Below, one piece after another: positions 19,789 through 28,385 of a stretch of DNA of 64,000 nucleotides. The stretch is taken from NCBI RefSeq assembly GCF_029433255.1, contig NZ_JAQTHU010000001.1:496001-560000 (forward strand), written 5' to 3'. Position numbers and translations under genes: made by a program. The notes beneath the pieces are model-generated. The model made no database searches. It had not been told where the DNA came from and was given only the letters and a program-made list of their open reading frames with translations. Within the stretch, counting starts at the first letter, position 1; each line of letters opens with the position of its first letter. The stretch is from Lactobacillus sp. ESL0791 (lineage in GTDB: Bacteria > Bacillota > Bacilli > Lactobacillales > Lactobacillaceae).

Positions 19789-21546
19789 TTGAAGAAAATA
19801 AAAATTATTGGGTCAACAATGACAGTTGGCATGGCAGCAATGGCCTTGGCGGCCTGTGGAAATAATAAAAAGGCAGCCGATGATAATGCGGCCAAAACTG
19901 CAAGTAAATTTCCAATTGCAATGCCTAAAAAGGAAATCAAACAGGGCGGTACTCTTAAATTTGCTTACGAAACAGACACACCGTTTGCCGGAATTTTTTC
20001 GGGTGAATTATCAATGAGTCAGATTGATAGTGACGTTAGTGTGTTTGGATCGGAAAGTCTGTTTGGGACAACCGACAGCTATAAAATTAACGACAGCGGT
20101 CCGGCAACATTGCGTCTGAATGTTAAGCAAAAGACGGCAACGATTGAGGTCAAGCAAGGGGTAAAATGGTCCGATGGTAAGCAGGTAGTTGCCAAGGATT
20201 TGGAGTTTCCTTACGAAATTATTGCTAATAAAGCAACTGCTAGTGAGCGTTATACCAATAGTTTGGCCGACATTGTTGGACTATCTGAATATCATTCTGG
20301 CAAGGCGAAGACGATTTCTGGGATTGAGATGCCGGACGGGGAAAATGGTCGCAAGATCGTGATTCATTTTAAAGAAATGAAACCCGGCATGACCCAATCC
20401 GGCAATGGTTATTACTGGGAATTGGCTGAGCCATACCACTATTTGAAAAATGTTCCGTTTGCTAAGCTGAAGTCTTCAGACCAGATTCGTAAAGCCCCGA
20501 TTTTCTTTGGCCCGTTTAAGATTGGTAAGATTGTCCGGGGGCAATCGATCACCTGGGTACCGAATAAATACTATTGGCGTGGCAAACCAAAACTTGATAA
20601 GATTGTTCTTTCGGTTATTTCGCCAAATACTGCTTCGCAGTCAATTAAGAGTCATAAATTCGATGTTGCAGATGTTGTTCCTGTTCAGTGGGATCAGGTC
20701 AAAGGCACGAAAAATGTGACTTTTGTTGGTAAAATTCCGTTAACTTATCACTATTTAGGCATAAGAGTTGGTAAGTGGGATGCCAAGCAAGGCCGTAATG
20801 TGATGGACCCGAATAGTAAGATGGGCAATAAGGCATTGCGACAGGCGATCGGTTATGCGATGAACGTCGATGAGGTTGATAAGCATTATACCAAGGGCTT
20901 AAGTTTCCGAGTGCCAACTTTGATTCCGGCTCAGTTTGGTTCATATTTTGATAAGAGTCTTACCGGGTACACCTACAATTTAAAGAAGGCCAACGAAATT
21001 TTGGATAAGGCTGGCTATAAGAAGAAGGGTAAGTGGCGCGTCCAGCCAAATGGCAAGCCGCTAACTATTACGATCGCTGCCATGAGCGGTGACGCCACAA
21101 GAGAGCCGATTATTCAAAATTATCTGCAGCAATGGCATAAAATTGGTTTAAATGTTAAACTGTTAGGTGGTCGTTTGACAGAATTTAATTCGTTTTACCA
21201 AAAGATTCAGTCAGATGATCCGAAAATTGATATGTTTATCGCTGGTTGGGCATTGTCGAGCGAACCATCGCCGAATGATCTGTACGGTGAAAAGGCCCCA
21301 TCAAACTATTCACGGTTTGTTAATGCGAAAAATAATCGTCTTTTAGAGGAGATTGATTCGTCTAAGGCCTTTAACCATAAATATCGGGTTGAAAAATTCC
21401 ATGAATGGCAGAAAAATATGCTTGATGAGGCTTATGTAATTCCTGTTGATAATTCATATCAGGTAACTGCAGTTAACGATCAAATCAGTGGCTACTCTAA
21501 GCGGCCATCGTGGACCGGCTGGTATAATGTTGGTTTTATTAAGTAG
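19789..21546 (+). CDS. Peptide ABC transporter substrate-binding lipoprotein (OppA-like)
   Basis: This 585-aa extracellular lipoprotein binds oligopeptides for an ABC importer (SBP_bac_5 family). The signal sequence MKKIKIIGSTMTVGMAAM is followed by the lipobox ALAAC (lipidated Cys23) and an Asn/Lys-rich spacer. Family features include VKWSDGKQVVAKDLEF, RQAIGYAMNVDEV and the EPSPNDLYG region. TTG at 19789 is taken as the start because GGAG lies 8 bp upstream; a GTG at 19780 would overlap that site. No permease or ATPase genes lie nearby, so it is an orphan binding protein that must dock to a transporter encoded elsewhere. Confidence 0.92.
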   Translation: MKKIKIIGSTMTVGMAAMALAACGNNKKAADDNAAKTASKFPIAMPKKEIKQGGTLKFAYETDTPFAGIFSGELSMSQIDSDVSVFGSESLFGTTDSYKINDSGPATLRLNVKQKTATIEVKQGVKWSDGKQVVAKDLEFPYEIIANKATASERYTNSLADIVGLSEYHSGKAKTISGIEMPDGENGRKIVIHFKEMKPGMTQSGNGYYWELAEPYHYLKNVPFAKLKSSDQIRKAPIFFGPFKIGKIVRGQSITWVPNKYYWRGKPKLDKIVLSVISPNTASQSIKSHKFDVADVVPVQWDQVKGTKNVTFVGKIPLTYHYLGIRVGKWDAKQGRNVMDPNSKMGNKALRQAIGYAMNVDEVDKHYTKGLSFRVPTLIPAQFGSYFDKSLTGYTYNLKKANEILDKAGYKKKGKWRVQPNGKPLTITIAAMSGDATREPIIQNYLQQWHKIGLNVKLLGGRLTEFNSFYQKIQSDDPKIDMFIAGWALSSEPSPNDLYGEKAPSNYSRFVNAKNNRLLEEIDSSKAFNHKYRVEKFHEWQKNMLDEAYVIPVDNSYQVTAVNDQISGYSKRPSWTGWYNVGFIK

Positions 21547-21599
21547 AAATTAGTTTTAAAGTAGAAATTGAAATAGTTTTTGAATTTTATCCACATAGC

Positions 21600-21645
21600 A
21601 AAACAGCACGCGGCTCTCAATGAGTTGTGTGCTGTTTTGATTTTA
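21600..21645 (+). terminator. Intrinsic terminator after oppA
   Basis: AAAACAGCAC (21600-21609) pairs with GTGCTGTTTT (21629-21638), followed by a T-rich stretch. Confidence 0.85.
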
Positions 21646-21713
21646 CTTTGTGAAACATATTGAAAAAAGGGCATTTGTATGATAAAATTGTAATCTAAAG
21701 GAGTTGTTATGTA

Positions 21714-21965
21714 GTGCCAACATCAATTATTACCATTAAGCATAAATTAGATTTACATTTGGGTGATCCTTTAACAGTAGTTGCGCGTGCAGGCCGCAAG
21801 AAGATCACGAGACGCCGGGGAATTCTGAAAGGTACCTTTCCTGCGGTATTTGTTGTTGATTTGGATCAAGAACAAAACAACTTTAAACATGTTTCATATA
21901 GCTACACAGATTTGCTGACTAAAAATATCAGTTTAAAGTTTGATGATGATGAAGCTGAAGCCTAA
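21714..21965 (+). CDS. veg: Veg family protein
   Basis: This 83-aa cytoplasmic protein is of the Veg family, small Sm-like-fold proteins conserved in Firmicutes; B. subtilis Veg stimulates biofilm formation. The opening PTSIITIKHKLDLHLGDPL and the RKKITRRRGILKGTFPAVF core are typical. It starts with GTG, 10 bp after AAAGGAG. An ATG five bases earlier reads only ATG-TAG and overlaps the GTG, so it may lower initiation. Its place between ksgA and purR matches the ancestral Firmicutes gene order. Confidence 0.93.
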   Translation: MPTSIITIKHKLDLHLGDPLTVVARAGRKKITRRRGILKGTFPAVFVVDLDQEQNNFKHVSYSYTDLLTKNISLKFDDDEAEA

Positions 21966-21985
21966 GAAATAACTTTAGCTTTTGG

Positions 21986-22018
21986 CGCTGACATTTAAAA
22001 ATGTTAGTGTCTTTTTTT
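21986..22018 (+). terminator. Intrinsic terminator after veg
   Basis: CGCTGACATTT pairs with AAATGTTAGTG (11 bp with G-T wobbles), followed by TTTTTTT at 22012-22018. Confidence 0.85.
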
Positions 22019-22072
22019 GCGCTTTAGTGTATATTATTAACAGGTAAAAGCAAACATTAGAAAGGGAAAACT

Positions 22073-22903
22073 ATGAAACGTTCAGAAAGATTAGTCGATA
22101 TGACCAAGTATTTAATGGGGCAGCCCCATGTCCTGATCCCGTTGCCGTTTTTTGCCAAACGTTACGGTGCGGCAAAATCATCTATTTCGGAGGATCTGAC
22201 GATTTTAAAGCATACGCTTGCCAGCCGCCAGGATGGCATCTTGGAAACAGTTGCTGGTGCAGCCGGTGGTGTACGCTACATTCCGTTTTGGGGTAAAAAA
22301 CACGCTGAGGAATTTTTGACGGATCTGTCATCTCGGCTTGAGGATTCTAATCGCATCTTGGCGGGCGGCTTTATTTATTTGTCGGATATTTTGGGCAATC
22401 CCAACGATTTGCGCAAGTTAGGAAAATTAATTGCCACCCGCTACGCTTACTCAAATATTAATGTGGTAATGACGATTGAAACAAAAGGGATTTCGCTAGC
22501 CCAAGCAGTTGCGTATTATTTAAATGTACCGTTCGTTATTGCCCGCAAACGTTCGAAAGTTACCGAAGGGGCGACGGTGTCTGTTAATTATATTTCGTCA
22601 TCTATTGACCGCGTTTCCAAGATGGAGCTGCCGACACGGGCATTAAAGAAAGATTCAAATGTCTTACTTGTTGATGATTATATGATGGCCGGCGGTACCC
22701 TAACCGGGATGCAAAAATTAGCTAAAGAATTTGACAGCAATATTGCTGGAATTTGCGTTTTATGTGAAGCAGACTTTGATCACGTTAAATTACTTGACAA
22801 TTATTTGTCGCTTATTAAGATTAGTAAAATTGATACTGCAAAGAAGATTATTTTGGCTCGTCCGGGCAGTTTTATCGCACATACCGATTTTGACCGTTTT
22901 TAA
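22073..22903 (+). CDS. purR: Purine operon repressor PurR
   Basis: This 276-aa regulator is of the Gram-positive PurR type. An N-terminal winged helix (about 1-75; KRYGAAKSSISEDLTILK contains the recognition region) precedes a phosphoribosyltransferase-fold effector domain. The PRPP-binding loop is VLLVDDYMMAGGT (about 198-210). In the family it controls purine synthesis genes in response to PRPP. GAAAGGG precedes the ATG. An IS element sits directly at its stop codon, and the duplicated TAAT supplies the TAA stop, so the protein is unchanged. Confidence 0.96.
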   Translation: MKRSERLVDMTKYLMGQPHVLIPLPFFAKRYGAAKSSISEDLTILKHTLASRQDGILETVAGAAGGVRYIPFWGKKHAEEFLTDLSSRLEDSNRILAGGFIYLSDILGNPNDLRKLGKLIATRYAYSNINVVMTIETKGISLAQAVAYYLNVPFVIARKRSKVTEGATVSVNYISSSIDRVSKMELPTRALKKDSNVLLVDDYMMAGGTLTGMQKLAKEFDSNIAGICVLCEADFDHVKLLDNYLSLIKISKIDTAKKIILARPGSFIAHTDFDRF

Positions 22904-22987
22904 TGGACTTCTTCGATAATTAGTAAATTTATTCTAACTAATCTATTTTATTTTGCGATAAAATACTTTCATGGAGTGTGAAGCCTA

Positions 22988-23443
22988 ATGTTGTCCTATC
23001 AAGAAGACTTTAAAAATTTATCCGCTAAGGATTTTAAACAGTTAGTTGGTGTCAAACCTGCTACTTTTTCCGTTATGTGTGACCTGGTTAAGGCAGATTA
23101 TGACCGCAGTCATGCGCATTATGGCCGTAAAAGCAAGGTTTCAATTGAAGACAAAGTCCTAATCATGCTTAAATACTATCGTGAATATATCACAATGAAG
23201 TCTTTAGCTGTCAACTTTCACTTAGCAGAATCAACTGTTCATGACATTATTACTCATACTGAAGAAGTTTTAATTAAAAGCGGCAAGTTCAACTTACCTG
23301 GTCGTAAACAACTGGTTGGCAGCGATATGGAGATTGATTATCTAATCGTTGATGGGACCGACTCACCAATTCAAAGGCCTAAAAAAAGCAAAAAGAATAC
23401 TACACCGGTAAACATAAAAAGCATGCACTCAAAACGCAAATAG
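22988..23443 (+). CDS. IS transposase, N-terminal frame (orfA)
   Basis: This 151-aa frame holds the N-terminal helix-turn-helix (VHDIITHTEEVL region, preceded by MKSLAVNFHLAESTVH) and the first catalytic Asp in YLIVDGTDSPIQRP, typical of IS5-group (IS427-like) transposases. After KKSKK the family pattern YYTGKHKKHALKTQIVI continues in the -1 frame, while the zero frame runs on with unrelated residues to a stop at 23441. The shift point lies in the A-rich stretch 23381-23394 (AAAAAAAGCAAAAAG). This may be a programmed -1 frameshift, as in several IS5-group elements, or an inactivating deletion. Confidence 0.82.
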   Translation: MLSYQEDFKNLSAKDFKQLVGVKPATFSVMCDLVKADYDRSHAHYGRKSKVSIEDKVLIMLKYYREYITMKSLAVNFHLAESTVHDIITHTEEVLIKSGKFNLPGRKQLVGSDMEIDYLIVDGTDSPIQRPKKSKKNTTPVNIKSMHSKRK

Positions 23444-23826
23444 TGATTGCTGCCAAGACGATACAAATTATTGCCATTGCTTTTGCCAAAGGAGCAGTTC
23501 ATGATTTCAAGTTATATCAAACTTCATTAGGTAAGAGAGTAATAGGTAACCACTGTATAATTGCCGACAGTGGGTATCAAGGAATTAAAAAATTACACTT
23601 TAACAGCACAACCCCAATTAAGAAATCAAAGAAACGGCCATTATCCAAGACAGATAAAGAGTTTAACCATGAATTATCAAAAGTCAGGATTAAAGTAGAA
23701 CAAATTAATGCTAAGTTCAAGACATTTAAAATAATGGCAGAAAAGTATCGCAATCGGCGGAGAAGGTTTAAATTAAGAGCAAGCTTAATTTGTGGACTTT
23801 GTAATTATGAATTGTCACAATTCTAA
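23443..23826 (+). CDS. IS transposase, C-terminal frame (orfB)
   Basis: This frame holds the second half of the transposase: KGAVHDFKLYQ, then CIIADSGYQGIKK with the second catalytic Asp, and a basic C-terminal part containing the last acidic residue. A GTG at 23443 overlaps the orfA stop by one base. The natural product is more likely an orfAB fusion made by a -1 shift near 23390, because family sequence (YYTGKHKKH) is readable in this frame upstream of the GTG. Confidence 0.82.
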   Translation: MIAAKTIQIIAIAFAKGAVHDFKLYQTSLGKRVIGNHCIIADSGYQGIKKLHFNSTTPIKKSKKRPLSKTDKEFNHELSKVRIKVEQINAKFKTFKIMAEKYRNRRRRFKLRASLICGLCNYELSQF

Positions 23827-23952
23827 AACAATTTTCGAAGAAGTCTAATATAGCAGTTCACTTCTTCTAAAACGTATCCTCACTATTACTAACGATTTGA
23901 GAACTACAATTATTAAATTTAAATAAGTAAATATATTGAAAAAGGTAATTAA

Positions 23953-24140
23953 ATGGAAAATTTCAAGACAATTTTAAAAATGAAAACTTTCTGGGCATTG
24001 ATTTTTTTGTGCTACTATTTGCTTATGGCATTATAATTCATGATAAAGGGCTAATCCTGTTATCAGTATTTTGGATTGCTATTGGCATATATGTTGTAGT
24101 AAATAAATTTATAAAAATTTTACACACAAAAAGACGGTAG
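23953..24140 (+). pseudogene. Frameshifted small two-TM membrane protein
   Basis: The first frame reads MENFKTILKMKTFWALIF and stops after 27 codons. After the T7 tract (24002-24008) the next frame continues with FAYGIIIHDKGLILLSVFW, then a second hydrophobic span and a basic tail ending KILHTKRR. Adding one T would restore a 62-aa protein with two transmembrane helices. AAAGG lies 9 bp before the ATG. No family is recognised. Elsewhere the purR-glmU gap 23850-24308 holds only AT-rich sequence and an imperfect hairpin near 24125-24160. Confidence 0.5.
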
Positions 24141-24308
24141 CTTTAATTATCGCTTTTTTGTTCAACTTATTTTATAAGAATAAATTGGAAATGGACGAAT
24201 AGCAGATTTAGTTGTAAAAAAATTGAACCAATTAATTCTGGAAGAGATGAAATGTAACTTAAATGTTATACTTGAATTTAGATTAAAATTGAGTAAGAGG
24301 TTGAATTA

Positions 24309-25694
24309 ATGAAAAAATTTGTAGTTGTTCTTGCTGCCGGCAAGGGCACACGCATGAAATCCAAGCTGTATAAGGTTTTGCATGAGGTATGCGGTAAAAC
24401 TATGGTTGAACACGTGGTTGGAGCAGCTCAGGGTGTGCAGCCGGATAAAATTGTCACGGTTGTCGGAATGGGTGCCGAAGAAGTTGAACAGGTGCTCAAA
24501 GGTAAGTCAGACTTTGCCTTTCAGAAAAAGCAGCTTGGTACCGGCGATGCCGTGATGACTGCCAGCAAAAAGCTTGCGGGGCAAGCGGGGGCTACCTTGG
24601 TGATCACGGGTGACACACCTCTGTTTACCAGTGCTACTTTGCAAAATCTATTTGAATATCACCTTAAAAAGGGCAATGCGGCGACGGTTTTGACGGCGGA
24701 GGCGCCCGCCCCTTTGGGTTATGGACGCATTATCCGTGATGATCAGGGCAACGTTTTGCGAATTGTCGAACAAAAAGACGGCAATAGCGAGGAATTAAAA
24801 GTTAAGGAAATTAATACCGGTGTTTTCTGCTTTGATAATGAAAAATTGTTTGCGGCTCTACCTCATGTTGGTAATAGCAATGCTCAAGGCGAGTATTACC
24901 TAACAGACGTTTTGGAAATATTGCGTACTCAAGGTGAGCGTGTTGGTGCTTATAAGATGCCAGACTTCAGTGAGAGCCTTGGTGTTAATGACCGCTTGGC
25001 GCTGGCTCAAGCCACTAAAATTATGCAAAAACGAATTAATGATGAACATATGCGTATGGGTGTTTCCTTTGCTGACCCAGAAACGGCTTACATTGATACT
25101 GATGTCAAAATCGGCAGTGACACAATTATTGAGGGCAACGTTGTGATTAAGGGCAAAACGATGATTGGCAGCAACTGTTACATTACTGCCGGTTCTCGAA
25201 TTGTTGACTCGAAAATCGGTGACAACGTGACGGTTACCTCGTCCACAATTGAACAATCCCAGATGGACAACAACAGTGATGTGGGCCCGAATTCGCACTT
25301 ACGTCCGAATTCACTGATTGGTGACGGTGTCCATATCGGTAATTTTGTTGAAATTAAGAACGCCAAGATTGGTGCCAATACCAAAGTGGGCCATCTGACC
25401 TATGTCGGTGATGCCACTTTAGGTAAGGACATTAATATTGGTTGCGGAACAATTTTTGCCAATTATGACGGTGTAAAAAAAGATCATACGACGGTTGGCG
25501 ACCGTTCCTTTATCGGTTCTGGATCAACTTTGGTTGCACCGGTGAAAATTGCTGATCATGCCTTTATTGCTGCTGATTCAACGATTACTAAGGATGTTGC
25601 CAGATATGACATGGCAATTGCACGCGGCCGTCAGATTAACAAGGCGGATTATTGGCATAAATTACCGCTTTCTCAAAATGATGACTGGAAATAA
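24309..25694 (+). CDS. glmU: Bifunctional GlmU (GlcNAc-1-P uridyltransferase / GlcN-1-P acetyltransferase)
   Basis: This 461-aa enzyme makes UDP-GlcNAc for peptidoglycan and teichoic acid. The N-terminal nucleotidyltransferase has [21 protein letters not shown] and LNTGVF-like (EINTGVF) segments. The C-terminal left-handed beta-helix (from about 250) has hexapeptide repeats and the acetyltransferase region [31 protein letters not shown] precedes the ATG. In B. subtilis and many lactobacilli prs is close by; here prs is 24.5 kb downstream, beyond the sugar-transport block. Confidence 0.97.
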   Translation: MKKFVVVLAAGKGTRMKSKLYKVLHEVCGKTMVEHVVGAAQGVQPDKIVTVVGMGAEEVEQVLKGKSDFAFQKKQLGTGDAVMTASKKLAGQAGATLVITGDTPLFTSATLQNLFEYHLKKGNAATVLTAEAPAPLGYGRIIRDDQGNVLRIVEQKDGNSEELKVKEINTGVFCFDNEKLFAALPHVGNSNAQGEYYLTDVLEILRTQGERVGAYKMPDFSESLGVNDRLALAQATKIMQKRINDEHMRMGVSFADPETAYIDTDVKIGSDTIIEGNVVIKGKTMIGSNCYITAGSRIVDSKIGDNVTVTSSTIEQSQMDNNSDVGPNSHLRPNSLIGDGVHIGNFVEIKNAKIGANTKVGHLTYVGDATLGKDINIGCGTIFANYDGVKKDHTTVGDRSFIGSGSTLVAPVKIADHAFIAADSTITKDVARYDMAIARGRQINKADYWHKLPLSQNDDWK

Positions 25695-25838
25695 TAAATA
25701 AGGTCTAGCTTTAATTATCTAGATTACCTATAATATAAATAACGATTATTAAAAATATTTTATTAATGTGATACATTGATGAAATGTTTTTTGATTATAA
25801 TAGAAATAAACGATGTTAATTTTATGTGAGGTTAATTT

Positions 25839-27353
25839 ATGAAAAAGAAGCGTAAGCTAATCATGTTATCTGTTGCGGCTTTGCTGGCTATTGATCCCGT
25901 GATTACTATAACTAAAAATGTTGGTGTTACCGTGCAGGCAGCAGATGATAAAAAAACGTCTGCAAAGGGAACGATTAAATTGAACCGTAATGCCTATGTT
26001 TATGACAAAAACGGTAAGAGGCTGTCTACCTACATGGGGAGTAAGGAAAATACCTTGATCGGCAAGGGCGTAAGTTTGAAGTATGCCGAGCCGCCGGTGT
26101 CAATTGATGGCACAAGTTTTTATAATATTGGCGGCGGTGCCTATGTGAAAGTAGCTAATGTCGGTTATGTGGACGGCAAAGCGTTTAATTATAAAGCCGC
26201 TACTGCCAAGTTAAAACGTAATTCCTATATTTATGATGGCGACGGCGACACAACCAAGCAGGTTTTGAAAAAGAAACTCACGATTTCTGTTGACCAGCTA
26301 AAATATATTGGCAACAACCTTTACTACCGTATTGCTGACCAAAAGAACCAGTTTGTCAAAGCCAATAATGTTGGTTCTGTCTCGAAAAAATTAAAACCGG
26401 TGAATTCTAAACCAGTGACCATTGCAGTTGCAACGTTGACGCATAATGCCTATATCTATGATGGCAACGGTAAAAGTCTTAATAAAAAAATTGCCAAAAA
26501 TAAGCAGGTGACAGTTGATCAGCTCAAGTACATTGACAGTAAGTTGTATTACCGGATTAAAGACAAAAATTACCCTGGGGACGATCAGTGGATCAAGAAA
26601 AATAATATTGGCGTTGTAACCGGTGATAAAATTGAACCAATTAACAATAAGCCGGTCGTTGATCCCAAGACCACGGTTGTGACGTTAGGCAACAAGGCCA
26701 ATGTTTATTCCGACAAGGGTAGCAAGCAAAAAATAAATACTTTAGCGAAAGGGACACAGACACGTGTGACGGAGTTAAGGTACATTTGGTTGCCAAACAA
26801 GAATGAAGCTGATTTATTCTATAAGATGGCCAATAATAAAAATGGTTATCTCAGAGATATAGATATTAGTGATGTTCAAGGTGTGAGACTGGTTCCGGTA
26901 AATACCCAGGAAGAAGCTAAGAATGATGTTACGATTGCCACAACAGCAGATAAGCAGCCTTTACAAGTAGCACTAGATCATGGTAACGATGTTAAGAAGA
27001 GTGATGCCTATCTGCTGTCTGCTAAATCATTACAAGAACCGTTTGACACTGCCCTGACAGCTGCCAATAGTGCCAACATTGGGGCTAATACAACCTTATC
27101 TGATATCAAGCAAGCGATTGATAATTTGAACGAAGCGGAAAAGGCCTTAGACGGTAAAAAGATTCAGGTTGCTGATTTAAATAATTTGACCGTAGATGAG
27201 GCAAACCAAATTATTAAATTGGCAGCAGCAGTTAATGGCGTTGATGCGAGTGCGGTCAAATTTACCAATAATAACAGCAATTTAACAATTACAAATGCCA
27301 ATGGCTTTGCTAAGGATTTAAATGTTGCTGATTATGCAGTTGCTAAACAATAA
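25839..27353 (+). CDS. Secreted SLAP-repeat surface protein
   Basis: This 504-aa exported protein has a signal peptide (MKKKRKLIMLSVAALLAIDP..., to about residue 35). It carries four SLAP-like cell-wall-binding repeats, each with an N.YVYD-type opening: about 44 (KLNRNAYVYDKNGKRL), 122 (KLKRNSYIYDGDGD), 198 (TLTHNAYIYDGNGK) and 280 (LGNKANVYSDKGSK). The C-terminal 130 residues are helical and Ala/Asn-rich (FIVAR-like: LNEAEKALDGKK). SLAP domains bind wall teichoic acid and hold S-layer and associated proteins non-covalently. Here the repeats precede the other domain, unlike the usual C-terminal position. The role is probably adhesion or wall association. Confidence 0.85.
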   Translation: MKKKRKLIMLSVAALLAIDPVITITKNVGVTVQAADDKKTSAKGTIKLNRNAYVYDKNGKRLSTYMGSKENTLIGKGVSLKYAEPPVSIDGTSFYNIGGGAYVKVANVGYVDGKAFNYKAATAKLKRNSYIYDGDGDTTKQVLKKKLTISVDQLKYIGNNLYYRIADQKNQFVKANNVGSVSKKLKPVNSKPVTIAVATLTHNAYIYDGNGKSLNKKIAKNKQVTVDQLKYIDSKLYYRIKDKNYPGDDQWIKKNNIGVVTGDKIEPINNKPVVDPKTTVVTLGNKANVYSDKGSKQKINTLAKGTQTRVTELRYIWLPNKNEADLFYKMANNKNGYLRDIDISDVQGVRLVPVNTQEEAKNDVTIATTADKQPLQVALDHGNDVKKSDAYLLSAKSLQEPFDTALTAANSANIGANTTLSDIKQAIDNLNEAEKALDGKKIQVADLNNLTVDEANQIIKLAAAVNGVDASAVKFTNNNSNLTITNANGFAKDLNVADYAVAKQ

Positions 27354-27453
27354 TATGCGTGATTGCTAATTTTTTCTTGAGTTTTCTTTACATTATGGTA
27401 ATCGATAAGGGCAAATGGGTGTTAAAAAGAAAACTAAAGTTTTTATAAGATCA

Positions 27454-27482
27454 TTTACAATTTAGTGTAAGCACTTTATAAT
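27454..27482 (+). promoter_or_regulatory. Promoter with overlapping cre-like site, EIIB/EIIA operon
   Basis: TTTACA (27454-27459) and TATAAT (27477-27482) are spaced 17 bp apart. TGTAAGCACTTTAT (27466-27479) matches the CcpA cre consensus at 12 of 14 positions and overlaps the -10, which would give catabolite repression. Confidence 0.7.
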
Positions 27483-27547
27483 TTGACTTATAAATAATTT
27501 ATGTTGTCTTATCTTTGGTGGGATAACGCTTAGGAGGAATTTTTATA

Positions 27548-27883
27548 ATGGCTGAAAAAACAATAATGCTTAATTGTAGTGCGGGAATGAGTACATCACT
27601 TTTGGTAAGTAAGATGCAAAAGGCTGCTGAAGATGAAGGAGCTGACTATAAGATTTTTGCTTGTCCTGCAGCAGACGCTTCTCAGCATATTGAACAGGAA
27701 GAAATTGACTGCGTTCTTTTAGGGCCGCAAGTTAGTTACATGAAAGGCGACTTTGAAAATAAAGTAAAAGGCGCTGGTAAAGACGGTAAGGATATTCCGT
27801 TGGCAGTCATTAATATGCAAGATTACGGCATGATGAAGGGCGACAAGGTCCTTAAGCAAGCTGAAGATCTGATGAACGGCTAA
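27548..27883 (+). CDS. PTS lactose/cellobiose-family EIIB
   Basis: This 111-aa EIIB receives phosphate on Cys10 (MLNCSAGMSTSLL) and donates it to the incoming sugar on the EIIC. The P-loop-like CSAGMSTS is diagnostic. AGGAGG lies upstream of the ATG. An EIIA follows after 19 bp, but no EIIC is adjacent; four EIICs of the matching family lie within the next 17 kb, none with its own EIIB. This protein probably serves several of them. Confidence 0.94.
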   Translation: MAEKTIMLNCSAGMSTSLLVSKMQKAAEDEGADYKIFACPAADASQHIEQEEIDCVLLGPQVSYMKGDFENKVKGAGKDGKDIPLAVINMQDYGMMKGDKVLKQAEDLMNG

Positions 27884-27902
27884 TTTGTAAGAGAGAAATT
27901 TT

Positions 27903-28283
27903 ATGGCAGACGAAAAAAAGACAGATAAAAAAGAAAAGACGCCTGAAGAGCAAGAAGAAGCTACTTTAATGGCCGCGATGGGCTTGATTGCTAATGGTGG
28001 AAATGCTAAAAGTTTAGCATTTGAAGCGATTAGATTAGCTAAAAAGGGTGATATTGAAGGCGCGCGTGCCAAATTAAAGGAGTCCGATGCTTCTTTGCTT
28101 GAGGCGCATAATTCACAAACTGGAATGCTGACTGAAGAAGCGCAGGGCCACCACATGAATGTTACCCTGCTTGTAGTGCACTCACAGGATCACTTGATGA
28201 ATGCAATTACGTTTAGGGATTTAGCTGGTGAGATGGTTGATTTGTATGAAAAATTATACCAATCTGGCAGTTTGAAGAAATAA
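27903..28283 (+). CDS. PTS lactose/cellobiose-family EIIA
   Basis: This 126-aa trimeric-type EIIA has its active His in LVVHSQDHLMNA (His93), and the family helices AFEAIRLAKKGDIEGA and AHNSQTGMLTEEA. An extra acidic/lysine-rich N-terminal tail of about 20 residues precedes the domain. It is co-transcribed with EIIB and followed by a terminator, so EIIB-EIIA is a compact two-gene unit. It is the only EIIA of this family in the window. Confidence 0.94.
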   Translation: MADEKKTDKKEKTPEEQEEATLMAAMGLIANGGNAKSLAFEAIRLAKKGDIEGARAKLKESDASLLEAHNSQTGMLTEEAQGHHMNVTLLVVHSQDHLMNAITFRDLAGEMVDLYEKLYQSGSLKK

Positions 28284-28312
28284 GATATTTTCATTTAAGT
28301 GAAGATATACAT

Positions 28313-28356
28313 AAATAGATTGTTTACGTGAAAATGTGACAATCTATTTTTTTCTA
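28313..28356 (+). terminator. Intrinsic terminator after EIIA
   Basis: AAATAGATTGT pairs with ACAATCTATTT, followed by TTTTTTT. Confidence 0.88.
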
Positions 28357-28385
28357 AAGAAAGAAGTCAAGGAGATAAAATAATT

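Larger units (their letters stand above)
22905..23845 (+). mobile_element. IS5-superfamily insertion sequence with split transposase
   Basis: This roughly 941-bp element has terminal inverted repeats GACTTCTTCGAtAATT (22906-22921) and its complement at 23830-23845, with one mismatch in 16. TAAT flanks both sides (22901-22904 and 23846-23849), a probable target duplication containing the purR stop codon; the exact end is uncertain by a base or two. It holds two overlapping frames that together make a DDE transposase. Confidence 0.85.

Noticed and set aside
19789..21546. OppA as part of a complete peptide transport operon
   Set aside because: No permease or ATPase genes flank it; terminators lie on both sides.
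24125..24160. Hairpin upstream of glmU as a terminator
   Set aside because: The stem AAAAAG.CG / CG.CTTTTT is short and imperfect.
23827..24308. Possible additional gene between the IS and glmU
   Set aside because: Only the frameshifted two-TM gene can be supported; the rest is AT-rich with no coding pattern.
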